DNA of 23,683 nt from Bacteroidales bacterium M2 (GCA_001689415.1 LUJM01000093.1:1-23683), one strand, 5' to 3'; shown: positions 7,642 through 15,992, counted from the stretch's first letter. The notes: generated from the sequence alone by a model not told the origin. Program-made: numbers and translations.

Positions 7642-9648
7642 TTATCTAAAAAAGCCGTTGTCTTCGTTGGTGACTGTTTCGGGCGTGGAGGCAGAGGCTG
7701 CTGACACATCGATTGGAAGCCACACGGCCATGTTTCCTTCGCCGCGATGAGCCCAGGCGTAATATGGGATAAGCGTTAGCCTGGCGGGGGCGACATTCAA
7801 CCTGCCGTCAGCGCCATAGCTGAGAGCCTGCGCTTCGGTTGTAATCTTAGTCACACCACCGAGTTCGTCGCTATGCTCACTCACTGCATATTGCGGTTTG
7901 CGGTTGAGTAGCACCGTGTGGATATTCACATCATTATCAGGCCATTCGGCACAATATACCAATGGACCGCGCTCTACGGCGATACGCCCACGGTCGTCGG
8001 CAACTTTGTCGTTGGCCTTGACGGTACGGACAGGCATGTCGAAGGCAATATCTACCACGTCGCCCTTGCGCCACTTGCGAGGAATTACGAGATAGCCGTT
8101 TTCGAGTTCGCCTGTTACCTCATCGCCATTAACGCAAACTCTATAGTCCGGAGCCTCATTGTCGGCGTAGGCATAGAGATCACCCGGCACAACCTCGTTG
8201 CGCACCCAGCCTGGTATGCGAATCTTCATGGCCATATCGGCATTGCCCTTGTCAACGGTGATTTTTACGTTACCGTTCCATGGATATGATGTCTGCTGCG
8301 AGATTGTCATCTTCTTACCGCCGACTTCCACCTTTGCAGCATTGGGCATAAATAGGTTTACAAACAGCGAGTTATCCTTTACAGCATAGATATATCCGGG
8401 CAGCGAGGGTATGAAACGACTGATATTGCTTGGGCAGCAGGCGCAGCCAAACCAAGGCTTGCGGCTATAACCGCCCGTCGAGGCAAGCGGGTTTGGATAA
8501 AAGAAGCTGCCACCGTCGATCGACACACCCGAAATGAGGCCGTTGTAGAGAGTACGCTCCAACACATCGAAATATTTCGAATCGCCGTGAAGCAAGAACA
8601 GACGGTAATTGGTGTACACATTGCCTATCGCAGCGCAGGTTTCATTATAGGCGCTGGCATTTGGCAGTTCGTAATTACGCCCGAAAGCCTCGCCTTGATG
8701 ACGCGCCCCGATGCCGCCGGTGATATAGAGCTTCTTGGTTACGATATTGTCCCAGATACGGTCAATGGCCTTGATATAGGCCGAGTCGCCCGAAATTGCC
8801 GCAACATCTGCCATACCGGCGTACATATAAGTGGCTCGCACGGCATGGCCCACAGCCTCGTCTTGCTCAAGCACAGGCTTGTGCGACTGCGAGTAGGCCT
8901 GCTTGCGCTCGGTAGTACCTCGGGCGTCGAGGAAGAACTTGGCAAGGTCGAAATAGCGTTTTTCGCCGGTTACATTATACAAGCGCACCAAGGCCATTTC
9001 GGCTATCTGGTGGCCCGGCACAAGGCGCAGCTTGCCCTCGCCTTCACCGATATTACGGTCTACGCAATCGGCATAACGGCATGCAATATCGAGGAATTTT
9101 CGCTTGCCGGTAGCCTGATAATACGCCACTGCGCCCTCTATCATATGACCGAGGTTATAGAATTCGTGGCTGAGGTTTTCGACCGACGTCCAACGCTCCT
9201 TGCCTGCCCACGGATGAGGATGCGCAGGGTTCTGGGTTCTGGCAGTATAGAGATAGCCGTCGGGCTCTTGAGCGGCGGCCATAACGTCGATTACACTGTC
9301 GATATATGCCTCGAGTTTCTTATCCGGATAATTGTGCAGACGGTACGAAGCGCCTTCGATAGTTTTGTACACATCGGTATCGTCGAACGAAAAGCCCTCT
9401 ACCTTGTAGCTCTCGCTCGGGTGGGCGGCTCGGTCGAAATTGGCATATCGTTCGTTTTCCTCGCATTTCTCAAAAGCCAGCGGTATTGTCACATTCCGGC
9501 TGGCCTCGATACGGTCGCCCCAAAACGGGCCGGAAACATGCACCGAAGTAAACGGCACAGGCGAAATCGGATAACCCGGGGCATTGCTCACTGCCGAGGC
9601 TCCAAGAGCCATACCCGCAGCAAGAACTGTAATCAGTGTCTTTTTCAT
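7642..9648 (-). CDS. GH127 beta-L-arabinofuranosidase family protein, exported
   Basis: Exported glycosidase of 668 residues, formerly the DUF1680 family. A signal peptide covers about residues 1-20 (MKKTLITVLAAGMALGASA). The (alpha/alpha)6 barrel starts with VHVSGPFWGDR (37-46). The zinc and nucleophile residues of GH127 are all present: Glu336 and Cys338 in NETCA, and the pair Cys404/Cys405 in GCACCP, the first of which corresponds to the nucleophilic Cys of characterised GH127 enzymes. The C-terminal beta-rich domain is complete. Family members remove beta-L-arabinofuranose or related sugars from plant glycans; the exact substrate is not readable here. Its start overlaps the stop of the upstream BNR gene by 4 nt (ATGA), implying translational coupling. 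It is the second and last gene of that operon. Confidence 0.93.
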   Translation of the reverse strand: MKKTLITVLAAGMALGASAVSNAPGYPISPVPFTSVHVSGPFWGDRIEASRNVTIPLAFEKCEENERYANFDRAAHPSESYKVEGFSFDDTDVYKTIEGASYRLHNYPDKKLEAYIDSVIDVMAAAQEPDGYLYTARTQNPAHPHPWAGKERWTSVENLSHEFYNLGHMIEGAVAYYQATGKRKFLDIACRYADCVDRNIGEGEGKLRLVPGHQIAEMALVRLYNVTGEKRYFDLAKFFLDARGTTERKQAYSQSHKPVLEQDEAVGHAVRATYMYAGMADVAAISGDSAYIKAIDRIWDNIVTKKLYITGGIGARHQGEAFGRNYELPNASAYNETCAAIGNVYTNYRLFLLHGDSKYFDVLERTLYNGLISGVSIDGGSFFYPNPLASTGGYSRKPWFGCACCPSNISRFIPSLPGYIYAVKDNSLFVNLFMPNAAKVEVGGKKMTISQQTSYPWNGNVKITVDKGNADMAMKIRIPGWVRNEVVPGDLYAYADNEAPDYRVCVNGDEVTGELENGYLVIPRKWRKGDVVDIAFDMPVRTVKANDKVADDRGRIAVERGPLVYCAEWPDNDVNIHTVLLNRKPQYAVSEHSDELGGVTKITTEAQALSYGADGRLNVAPARLTLIPYYAWAHRGEGNMAVWLPIDVSAASASTPETVTNEDNGFFR

Positions 9649-10928
9649 TTTACTTCAAGTACATATACAGGTTTAGGTTCGGCATTGGTGACACGTTCGC
9701 CGTCACCCTGCGAAGTTGTTTGAACATAGATATTGAGTCGCTTTTTATTGCGCCACAGGTCGTTGTCGAGCGATGGTTCCCATGCATCGACACTGAAATC
9801 TGTGAGGTCGGTAACTTTCCACTCCTTCTTGCCGTACTTGCGTGTAGCTGCCGACACACGGCTGCCACGCTCCACATCGCGGAATATATATATCAGCTTC
9901 TTGCCGTCGCTCACCACACGCGGACGCGCAATCGGTATCATCTTAGTGCCGCCCCCGGCAAGCGAGAAAGGCATCGTACGTCGGCCTACTGTCTCCATGT
10001 GCCAGCCATTGCCGTCGTGGCTCACGAGGCGGTACTGCGGTATCGAGTCGCCCTGTTCGCGCCAATATGTGGCGATAAGTGGACGTCCGTCAGGGTCGGT
10101 CGTCATCGAGGTTTGGTTGATGAGCTCGGATTTCTGCGGTATGGGCCATGCAATTTCTGCAGTCGCCATGGTAATAGGTAAGCGGTAGGCTGTACCGTCG
10201 CTGCGCTGCCAGGTCTTGCCACCGTCGGTAGAGCGGGCATAGCACATATCGTGGTTTGTCTCTACGAGCCATGTCTCGCGCCACACCCACGACAGGTGTA
10301 TAGTACCCTTGCTGTCGGTACACATCTGCCAATATGCGTTGCGCTTGCCTTCGCCGTCGATGAGTATGTCGTGTACACGGCTCCACTTGCCGCTCACCAC
10401 ATCATAGCGGTTCATCACCATATTGCCTCGTCCCGACGCGCCCGAACGGTATACAAACAATAAGTCGCCCGAAGGCAGGGTGTGAAACTCTGGATATGTC
10501 ACATCTTCCTCTCCCGAGCCTACCATTTGCTCCTTTTCGCCCAATTCAAGCGACCCGGGCGCAACTCCACGAGCATAGCGCAAGGGATGTCCGTGGTGGT
10601 CGAAAGCCACATGTAGCACGCCATTGCCGTCGACAGCCATGGATATCACATTGTGACCGTCGGTCACCTTTCCCTTATACCGGGTGCGTTTTACGGTCCA
10701 GTCATCAGTGCCGAGCTTGCGCGACGCAAGGGTAAGATACCCCTCCGGATCATAGTACGATGCATATTGGGTATCTCCGTGGGTGGCAAGAGAATTTGCC
10801 CTGAAAACCGCGGTATTGACCGACGTGGCACTGTAGCCCTCGCCGATTCGCGACAGGTGCGGCTTGCCGCCAAGTGCATTAAAAGCCAGCATCAAGCCGG
10901 CCACCGCTATAAATATTCTAAATTTCAT
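9645..10928 (-). CDS. BNR-4 repeat beta-propeller protein, probable exported glycan-active enzyme
   Basis: Exported protein of 427 residues with a signal peptide (about 1-20). DGHN (90-93) followed by FDHHGHPLRYAR (109-120) is a signature of the BNR-4 repeat family. A classic Asp-box, STDGGKTW, lies at 233-240, consistent with a seven-bladed beta-propeller. The fold is shared with some polysaccharide lyases and with alpha-L-rhamnosidases acting on rhamnose-glucuronic acid linkages, so a role on a uronic-acid- or rhamnose-containing plant glycan is plausible but not proven. It is the first gene of a two-gene operon with GH127 (4-nt overlap) and has a good promoter 30 nt upstream. No SusC/SusD pair, sulfatase or regulator accompanies it in the window. 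Confidence 0.83.
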   Translation of the reverse strand: MKFRIFIAVAGLMLAFNALGGKPHLSRIGEGYSATSVNTAVFRANSLATHGDTQYASYYDPEGYLTLASRKLGTDDWTVKRTRYKGKVTDGHNVISMAVDGNGVLHVAFDHHGHPLRYARGVAPGSLELGEKEQMVGSGEEDVTYPEFHTLPSGDLLFVYRSGASGRGNMVMNRYDVVSGKWSRVHDILIDGEGKRNAYWQMCTDSKGTIHLSWVWRETWLVETNHDMCYARSTDGGKTWQRSDGTAYRLPITMATAEIAWPIPQKSELINQTSMTTDPDGRPLIATYWREQGDSIPQYRLVSHDGNGWHMETVGRRTMPFSLAGGGTKMIPIARPRVVSDGKKLIYIFRDVERGSRVSAATRKYGKKEWKVTDLTDFSVDAWEPSLDNDLWRNKKRLNIYVQTTSQGDGERVTNAEPKPVYVLEVK

Positions 10929-10957
10929 GGTGTTAGGTCTATCGATAAATCACATCA

Positions 10958-10989
10958 CAAAGATAGCAAAAAACCGCACCATATACAAA
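10958..10989 (-). promoter_or_regulatory. Near-consensus Bacteroidetes promoter of the BNR/GH127 operon
   Basis: On the minus strand, TTTG (10986-10989), a 20-nt spacer and TATCTTTG (10958-10965) give a full match to TTTG-N20-TAnnTTTG. The predicted start lies about 25 nt before the BNR start codon. It is the best promoter I found in the window. Confidence 0.7.
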
Positions 10990-11040
10990 TATGTTAGACA
11001 GGATTAGAAAGTGCTGAAAAATAAGAGATATATAATACAG

Positions 11041-11364
11041 ACAGATTGCGGCATGCCACGACCGAGCACCCAAAACACACCTCTTGATAATCAGTATATA
11101 ACACCATATTATCAGCAAAAAGTCGTCGGAGACGACGCAATCATGGTTAACCCCACGATGCTTGCTTCGTGGGGTATGTAGGCGAACGGAATGTGGGCTG
11201 TCCTCGGGGAGGACGCTGTAGATATCATACGGCGTCCTCTCCGAGGACATCAAGCATGTTGCGCGTTGTCTAACCCCACGAAAAATCGTGGGGTTAACCA
11301 CAGGCACGTCCTCTCCGAGGACTTTTTTTAGATGCTCTGTTTAAGGGTTTAGGTAATAGTTTTT
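11041..11364. repeat. Extragenic repeat block 2
   Basis: Gene-free block between the two minus-strand operons. It holds a degenerate copy of the 20-bp palindrome (about 11045-11062) and four 15-nt hairpins of type GTC[C/G]TC-nnn-GA[G/C]GAC at 11122-11136, 11200-11214, 11234-11248 and 11308-11322. It also has two ACCCCACGA/TCGTGGGGT hairpins (11150-11175, 11273-11294) and a GTTTAAGGGTTTaGGTAATAG unit (11339-11359). Positions 11117-11175 are identical, in reverse orientation, to 19991-20049 of block 3. The remaining 11365-11446 shows nothing I recognise. Confidence 0.88.
11308..11329 (+). terminator. Repeat hairpin followed by a T-tract
   Basis: The 15-nt repeat hairpin GTCCTCTCCGAGGAC runs straight into seven T. 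On the plus strand this has the form of an intrinsic terminator, although no plus-strand gene ends just upstream. It may insulate the region from plus-strand transcription or be a by-product of the repeat. Confidence 0.5.
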
Positions 11365-11446
11365 TATGCCCGCATCATGTAAATAGCTCTTAAGAAACAG
11401 CAAGTGTCGCGCCCACACGAGAGGCAACTCATTGAAAGCCTTGTAT

Positions 11447-11488
11447 AAAAAATGCGACCCCTAAGATTGCTCAGCATCGCGGGGTCGT
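11447..11488 (-). terminator. Intrinsic terminator of the six-gene minus-strand operon
   Basis: On the minus strand, CGACCCC / GGGGTCG stems (extended by a G-T pair) at 11454-11461 and 11481-11488 are followed by a T-tract (A-run at 11447-11452 on the plus strand). It lies 22 nt after the SDR stop, exactly where the operon should end. Confidence 0.75.
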
Positions 11489-11510
11489 ATTATGTATTAT
11501 TAGCCAATAA

Positions 11511-12254
11511 TTATTTCTTAAAATCAATCTCAAGTCGGCGCCAGAGTTGGTCGGGGACGAGCCGCCATAGAGCCGTCACGACCGCCCAACGCGAATCGAC
11601 AACAGAAACCCTGCGGCCTCGCACTATTGCTCGCTCGATACGGGGGGCTACATAGTCTACACTCATCAGCATGGGGTAGTTCTTATCGCCCGATAGCAGC
11701 GCAGTATCTACAAATCCCGGACGGATATCAGTTACCGCCACATTTACATGCTGCTGGTGTGCGAGCTGGTCAATTGCCTGTAGATATGCCCATTGATAAC
11801 GTTTCGACGCGCTATAGGTGGCCGAAACTCCGATACCCTTCACGCCGGCGACCGATGTTATAGCGGCTATATGGCCTTGGTGCAGATTGGCTGTATCGCG
11901 ATAATACTTGTATGCGGCGTTGATGATACGAGTAAAGCCGAGGACGTTTGTCTCCACCGTCTGAGTGTCGCGGGCTTCGTCGAGGCCGGGATTGTGCCAG
12001 CCACAACCGGCGGCATAGAGCAGATAGTCCATGCCGTCGATAAGTTCTATAAGTTTATAGAACCTCTCGGCGGCATCGGGTGCCGCTACATCAATGGCCA
12101 TATACTCTATACGGTCGGGGTACTGTTCTTTTATAGCTTTGAGGCGGTCTTCTCGACGTGCGGCTATGCCAACACGCCAACCCAGCCGTGCAAAATCGGT
12201 TGCGATACGCATACCCATGCCCGACGAGGCGCCGATGATGATAATCTTTTTCAT
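11511..12254 (-). CDS. Short-chain dehydrogenase/reductase (SDR)
   Basis: Cytoplasmic NAD(P)-dependent oxidoreductase of 247 residues, normal for a classical SDR. The Rossmann nucleotide-binding motif GASSGMG is at 8-14, and Arg33/Arg34 after the second strand favour NADP(H). The acidic residue of DVA at 55-57 contacts adenine. The catalytic set is Asn103, Ser134 (AITS), Tyr147 and Lys151 (YSASK). The C-terminus is basic with aromatic residues (LWRLVPDQLWRRLEID), possibly a membrane-associating helix. The substrate is unknown. It is the last gene of the operon, and its start overlaps the DUF6048 stop by 4 nt. Confidence 0.93.
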   Translation of the reverse strand: MKKIIIIGASSGMGMRIATDFARLGWRVGIAARREDRLKAIKEQYPDRIEYMAIDVAAPDAAERFYKLIELIDGMDYLLYAAGCGWHNPGLDEARDTQTVETNVLGFTRIINAAYKYYRDTANLHQGHIAAITSVAGVKGIGVSATYSASKRYQWAYLQAIDQLAHQQHVNVAVTDIRPGFVDTALLSGDKNYPMLMSVDYVAPRIERAIVRGRRVSVVDSRWAVVTALWRLVPDQLWRRLEIDFKK

Positions 12255-13210
12255 TGGTCCGATGATGATATTTGTTGTTGTGGCAACGGTGTCGGCATGG
12301 CGGTACCGTCGTCAATATTTACAACATCTTCATCCTTGGGCTTGTTCAAATGATTGAGAGGTATCGTGTAGATAATCGAAAACGAACCGCCCACAGCCAT
12401 TCTTGTGCCATAGCCGGGGATATACCACGGTTTGCCGTAAGGAGCCTTGCTCTCGTGCAATATCTGCTTGTAGCGGAATGTCCACCCGGCAGAAACCGGG
12501 CCCCACAACTTCACACGCAAGCCAAGATTAAATTCGAACCACCCCGCCGTAACGCGCTGCGAAGGGATATTGAACGTGGCTGTCTCGCCCCAATACGACG
12601 AATTTACCGTCACATCGTCGACAGCAAAGCTAAATGGCGCGAAGCCATACCGGACACCCGCAAAGAGCGAGTAATCAGGATTGGAATTGAAAAATAAATT
12701 ATAGTTTGCACCTATCTTAAAAAACACCCCGAGCGGCGATCGGTATGTAAAGTTCATGCCCGAAGGCTTATACTTGGCAGTGCCGAGGCCGATTTCGAAA
12801 ATCGGCTTGTAGCGGTTGTGCAGCGACAGCTCTACCCATGCGTCGGCTATGCCGTGGTGCTGGCCGAAAGCCCGCATCATCGGGTCCCAAACATTCACAC
12901 CTACACTGAGGGCATGAAACAAAGGATACTCCATTTTAGGCACTCGCGATATCACCGTAGAGTCAATCCATTCATCGCCGGTAATGGTGTCGACATACAC
13001 CGTGAAGCCATTGTCGTTGACAAAAGTCATACCGGCAGCAGCGCGGCGCTTGGCATTGATACGCGAGGTATCGTTGGCGGTCTCATTGATTGCCTGTGTC
13101 TGCGTTGCCTGCGTTTCTACAGGGCTGATGCGGCGCTTTTCTCGGCCTGATGCCGACACAAGCACAAGCATGGCAAGCACTGTGGCTATTATCACCTTAG
13201 CTTTATTCAT
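12251..13210 (-). CDS. DUF6048 family envelope protein
   Basis: Exported protein of 319 residues and unknown function. A signal peptide covers about residues 1-22. A low-complexity Thr/Gln/Ala linker follows, then from about residue 90 a beta-rich region with alternating aromatic and small residues (GVFFKIGANYNLFF, YSLFAGVRYGFAPF, GWFEFNLGLRVKLWG), the pattern of an outer-membrane beta-barrel. The C-terminus is Pro/Gln/Ser-rich. It is encoded directly after the DUF6452 lipoprotein with an 8-nt overlap. As I recall, the two families are usual neighbours in Bacteroidetes, suggesting a shared envelope function. No catalytic motif is visible. The family name is recalled from sequence character and neighbourhood, not from a search. 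Confidence 0.72.
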   Translation of the reverse strand: MNKAKVIIATVLAMLVLVSASGREKRRISPVETQATQTQAINETANDTSRINAKRRAAAGMTFVNDNGFTVYVDTITGDEWIDSTVISRVPKMEYPLFHALSVGVNVWDPMMRAFGQHHGIADAWVELSLHNRYKPIFEIGLGTAKYKPSGMNFTYRSPLGVFFKIGANYNLFFNSNPDYSLFAGVRYGFAPFSFAVDDVTVNSSYWGETATFNIPSQRVTAGWFEFNLGLRVKLWGPVSAGWTFRYKQILHESKAPYGKPWYIPGYGTRMAVGGSFSIIYTIPLNHLNKPKDEDVVNIDDGTAMPTPLPQQQISSSDQ

Positions 13211-13718
13211 CGGTTTCAGGGGGTGTGGTAGCGGTGCGGATATAAATCTTTATTCGCAACAGGTCTACATTCGTTATCAGCGAATCGGCAACAACCACCG
13301 AATCGATCAGATTATATGTCGTAGTGCAGCGGCGGATGCGGTAGTTGTACATCGCTCCGCAATCAGCCGACGCGAAATATGGCTCGGAATCGTAGTCGAA
13401 GGTAACGATATCTTCGATTCCCTCGAGACCCTGCTGCGTGTAGTTGAACCGCCACGATGTACTATGCTTGGTCGAACGCATAGGCAGATACACCTCGCCA
13501 ACAGTTGTTCCGGCTGTTACAAGTATCGAATCGCCGGGAGCTCCGACGCCACTTATCTCTATATTATTGAGCGTGATTGCCTTGCCGGTAGACGACGAGA
13601 ACAGCCCCGCCTTAGGCAGGGCATTTTGGTTGTCGAGACATCCGTCGGTATTGCACGAGGCAAGACCGGCGGCAAGCGGCAATAATAACAGACAATATTT
13701 TATCGTACTGCGCTTCAC
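13203..13718 (-). CDS. DUF6452 family lipoprotein
   Basis: Small lipoprotein of 171 residues with a clear lipobox, GLASC, lipidated Cys22. The mature part is beta-rich with paired Cys residues (CNTDGC at 22-27 and further Cys near the middle and C-terminal third). The function is unknown. The stop overlaps the DUF6048 start by 8 nt and the start lies 4 nt after the nitroreductase stop, so all three are translated from one message. Together with DUF6048 it may form an outer-membrane pair. The assignment rests on the lipobox, size and neighbour. Confidence 0.7.
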   Translation of the reverse strand: MKRSTIKYCLLLLPLAAGLASCNTDGCLDNQNALPKAGLFSSSTGKAITLNNIEISGVGAPGDSILVTAGTTVGEVYLPMRSTKHSTSWRFNYTQQGLEGIEDIVTFDYDSEPYFASADCGAMYNYRIRRCTTTYNLIDSVVVADSLITNVDLLRIKIYIRTATTPPETDE

Positions 13719-13722
13719 AGTG

Positions 13723-14235
13723 TCAAATCAGAATGTCGTCGAGGTCCTTGCGCTTCTTTTCGGGAATCTCGCTGCTTGCAGGATAACCCATTGGCAGTAT
13801 CGCGATAGGCTCTACACCCTCGGGAAACTCGATTTTCTCAGTGAGTACCGCAGGGTCGAAATTGCACACCCAGCAGGTACCGAGGCCGGCAGCTGTGGCG
13901 CAAAGACATATGTGCTCGGTAAGGATAGCCACATCCACATCGACGTGACATTTATTGTCGAATGGACGCACCCAGGCCTCCGACGCTACGCCGCATACTA
14001 TGATATAATATGGTGCTTCGGCAATCCAGGCGCGGTTATACGCCGCGCCGACGGCTTCGCGCCCTTCTGCGTCGTCAGGGCCGATAACCATTATGCGCCA
14101 TGGCTGGCGGTTGCAGGCCGACGGTGCCATATGGGCTGCATCGAGCACAGCGCGTACTTCGTCGGCTGCGGGAATACGGTCACTATATGAGCGGCAGGAA
14201 TAACGGTCGTGTGTCAGGAGCTTCATTATCGTCAT
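13723..14235 (-). CDS. Nitroreductase family protein (FMN-dependent)
   Basis: Cytoplasmic flavoprotein of 170 residues, the short class of nitroreductases. The N-terminal FMN-phosphate motif is RYSCRSYSD (11-19), with Arg11, Arg15 and Ser16. SACNRQPW (39-46) is the usual flavin and dimer-interface segment. Residues about 105-125 (ILTEHICLCATAAGLGTCWV) form the conserved core helix and strand. PMGYPA near the C-terminus is also typical. The substrate is unknown. An alternative start at the second Met (14226) would remove three residues. It lies 12 nt after the GT2 stop, within the six-gene operon. Confidence 0.92.
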   Translation of the reverse strand: MTIMKLLTHDRYSCRSYSDRIPAADEVRAVLDAAHMAPSACNRQPWRIMVIGPDDAEGREAVGAAYNRAWIAEAPYYIIVCGVASEAWVRPFDNKCHVDVDVAILTEHICLCATAAGLGTCWVCNFDPAVLTEKIEFPEGVEPIAILPMGYPASSEIPEKKRKDLDDILI

Positions 14236-14247
14236 TTTTGATATGTT

Positions 14248-15222
14248 TTATTGTGTCACTGTATCTATCTCTGCCTCGATTTCATAGTCGTTGCGACGCG
14301 GAGAATTGCGCACTACCAACTCGCCTACAAATCCGGCAAGGAATAGCTGCGACCCGAGAATCATCAGCACCAGGGAGATATAGAAATATGGTGAATCAGT
14401 TACGAGGATATAGGGGGCACCGGTGTGCATATGGTAGAGTTTCAACGCTCCGACTATTACCACCGCTATTATACCGAGTATAAACATCATACTGCCAAGG
14501 AGGCCGAAAAAGTGCATCGGTTTCTTGCCGAATTTGCCGGTAAACCAAAGCGTGGCAAGGTCGAGATAGCCGTTGACAAAGCGGTCGAGGCCAAATTTTG
14601 TCTTGCCGTATTTTCGAGCCTGGTGATGCACCACCTTCTCGCCGATTTTATCGAAACCTGCCTGCTTGGCAAGGAAGGGTATATAGCGGTGCATATCGCC
14701 ATAAACCTCGATATGCTTTACCACCCTGCTGCTATAGGCCTTGAGGCCGCAGTTGAAATCATGGAGGTTGTGGATACCGCTCACCCGGCGGGCTGTTGCA
14801 TTGAACAGCTTTGTCGGTATGGTCTTCGACAAGGGGTCGTAGCGCTTCTTCTTAAAGCCCGATACAAGGTCGTAGCCGTCCTCGCGTATCATGCGGTAAA
14901 GCTCGGGTATCTCGTCGGGGCTGTCCTGCAGGTCGGCATCCATGGTTATCACCACCTCGCCGCGCGACATGCGGAAACCGGTATTCAATGCCGGAGACTT
15001 GCCGTAGTTGCGACGGAACGACGCGCCGCGCACATGGTCGGGATGCTTTGTCGACAACTCTTTCACCACATCCCACGAGTGGTCGGTAGAGCCGTCATCG
15101 ACAAATATCACCTCGTAACTGAATCCGTGCTCTTTCATCACGCGTTCTATCCACGCGTACAGTTCGGGCAGTGATTCTTCTTCATTATATAATGGTATAA
15201 CGACAGATATATCCATTCTCAT
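14248..15222 (-). CDS. GT2 polyprenyl-phosphate glycosyltransferase (DPM1/GtrB-like)
   Basis: Inner-membrane glycosyltransferase of 324 residues that likely moves a sugar from a nucleotide donor to a polyprenyl phosphate. The GT-A domain occupies about 1-220: VVIPLYNEE (7-15), VDDGSTD (41-47), and the metal-binding DADLQD (95-100), then the GLKAYSSRV and QARKYGKTKFG segments typical of dolichol/undecaprenyl-phosphate transferases. Two C-terminal transmembrane helices lie near 232-260 and 278-303. The start overlaps the DUF4199 stop by 4 nt. A second in-frame Met at residue 3 (15216) is an alternative start. The sugar and its final acceptor (O-antigen, lipid A or glycoprotein) cannot be told from the sequence. 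Confidence 0.92.
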   Translation of the reverse strand: MRMDISVVIPLYNEEESLPELYAWIERVMKEHGFSYEVIFVDDGSTDHSWDVVKELSTKHPDHVRGASFRRNYGKSPALNTGFRMSRGEVVITMDADLQDSPDEIPELYRMIREDGYDLVSGFKKKRYDPLSKTIPTKLFNATARRVSGIHNLHDFNCGLKAYSSRVVKHIEVYGDMHRYIPFLAKQAGFDKIGEKVVHHQARKYGKTKFGLDRFVNGYLDLATLWFTGKFGKKPMHFFGLLGSMMFILGIIAVVIVGALKLYHMHTGAPYILVTDSPYFYISLVLMILGSQLFLAGFVGELVVRNSPRRNDYEIEAEIDTVTQ

Positions 15223-15791
15223 TTATTGTTGCAGTCGTCGGAGCATCCTTTACATCGGTTACGTATCTTCACAAGAGGCGTTACCAACAGCGACAGCGCT
15301 GTACCGACGACAATATTAAACGATATTAGGTTGGCCGCTATGTCTGCTGCCGTAGGGAGGGGGGCCTTTGCGCGGATATCAGTCAACGTTTTGGCCCACT
15401 GGTCACCTTCGGGGGTGCCGAGCGACTTGAATGCCTCTATCGTCGATTCCATTTGGATGGCGATAAAGTCGGGAAAGGCAAACCGTAGCAACAGGTACGC
15501 TACTGCGGCCGGTACGAGGCTGCCGAGGAAAAATGAGGCTATTCCCTCGGCCCAAATCTCCGCAAAGCCGAATGTGCAGCGACCCTGGCGGTAACTCCGG
15601 GCAAGCAGACGGTAAATCACTACCGGCATGGCAAGTGTTCCGGCCCATAACAATAGACAGGCCACCGGCTGAACTGTCGCAAGCCCGCAAAATAAGAGCA
15701 GCAGACAGATACACCCGCTGATCACAAGGCCGTTTTCGGCGGCTCGCGATGTTATTGCTCGGGGTGGTTGGATAGGCGTGGTAGTCGACAT
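15219..15791 (-). CDS. DUF4199 family membrane protein
   Basis: Integral membrane protein of 190 residues, first gene of the six-gene operon. About four hydrophobic helices are visible (near 22-41, 45-65, 84-105 and 158-175). A conserved loop with RQGRCTFGFAEIWAEG (72-87) and an amphipathic region with Pro/Glu follow. The C-terminus is Cys- and Lys-rich (CKGCSDDCNNK). The function is unknown. In Bacteroidetes, DUF4199 genes commonly precede a polyprenyl-phosphate glycosyltransferase as here, suggesting an accessory role in lipid-linked sugar metabolism; that is inference from neighbourhood. The stop overlaps the GT2 start by 4 nt. Confidence 0.8.
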   Translation of the reverse strand: MSTTTPIQPPRAITSRAAENGLVISGCICLLLLFCGLATVQPVACLLLWAGTLAMPVVIYRLLARSYRQGRCTFGFAEIWAEGIASFFLGSLVPAAVAYLLLRFAFPDFIAIQMESTIEAFKSLGTPEGDQWAKTLTDIRAKAPLPTAADIAANLISFNIVVGTALSLLVTPLVKIRNRCKGCSDDCNNK

Positions 15792-15814
15792 GTGCTGGTG
15801 ATTCCGTTATTTAT

Positions 15815-15846
15815 CGCGACGACATGGGATTCGCCCCATGCTCGCG
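15815..15846 (-). other. Stable hairpin in the leader of the DUF4199 operon
   Basis: CGCGA (15815-15819) pairs with TCGCG (15842-15846), and CATGGG pairs with CCCATG inside it, separated by a small internal bulge and closed by a 6-nt loop. It sits between the predicted promoter and the DUF4199 start codon, about 25 nt before the start, so it would be in the 5' leader RNA. Confidence 0.5.
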
Positions 15847-15873
15847 ATGCTGTGATTTGGTTCTTTTATCTTG

Positions 15874-15907
15874 CAAAATTAAAAAATTTTTCCCGATACT
15901 GAGCCAA
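15874..15907 (-). promoter_or_regulatory. Promoter of the six-gene minus-strand operon
   Basis: On the minus strand, TAATTTTG (15874-15881) is a full match to the TAnnTTTG -7 box. TTGG at 15904-15907, 22 nt upstream, is an acceptable -33 element. The predicted leader is about 75 nt. This is the only good match in the divergent DUF4199-DUF308 gap, and I found no convincing plus-strand promoter there. Confidence 0.55.
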
Positions 15908-15992
15908 TTTACACTTTTTAATTGTTATAAAGTATAAACCGGCGAGGCTTTAGATATGCCTTGCTCGCACAATACATTAATTATATTACCTC

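Noticed and set aside
8587..9723. 378-codon open frame on the plus strand, opposite the GH127 gene
   Set aside because: It lies antisense to a clear GH127 enzyme with all catalytic residues. It has no family signature and odd composition. It is open by chance because of the codon bias of the true gene.
10939..11307. 122-codon minus-strand open frame across repeat block 2
   Set aside because: It runs through the palindromic repeat units and the BNR promoter, and shows no recognisable protein signature.
11447..11488. tRNA-like fold near the SDR 3' end
   Set aside because: There is no cloverleaf or anticodon arm. The structure is a simple hairpin with a minus-strand T-tract, that is, a terminator.
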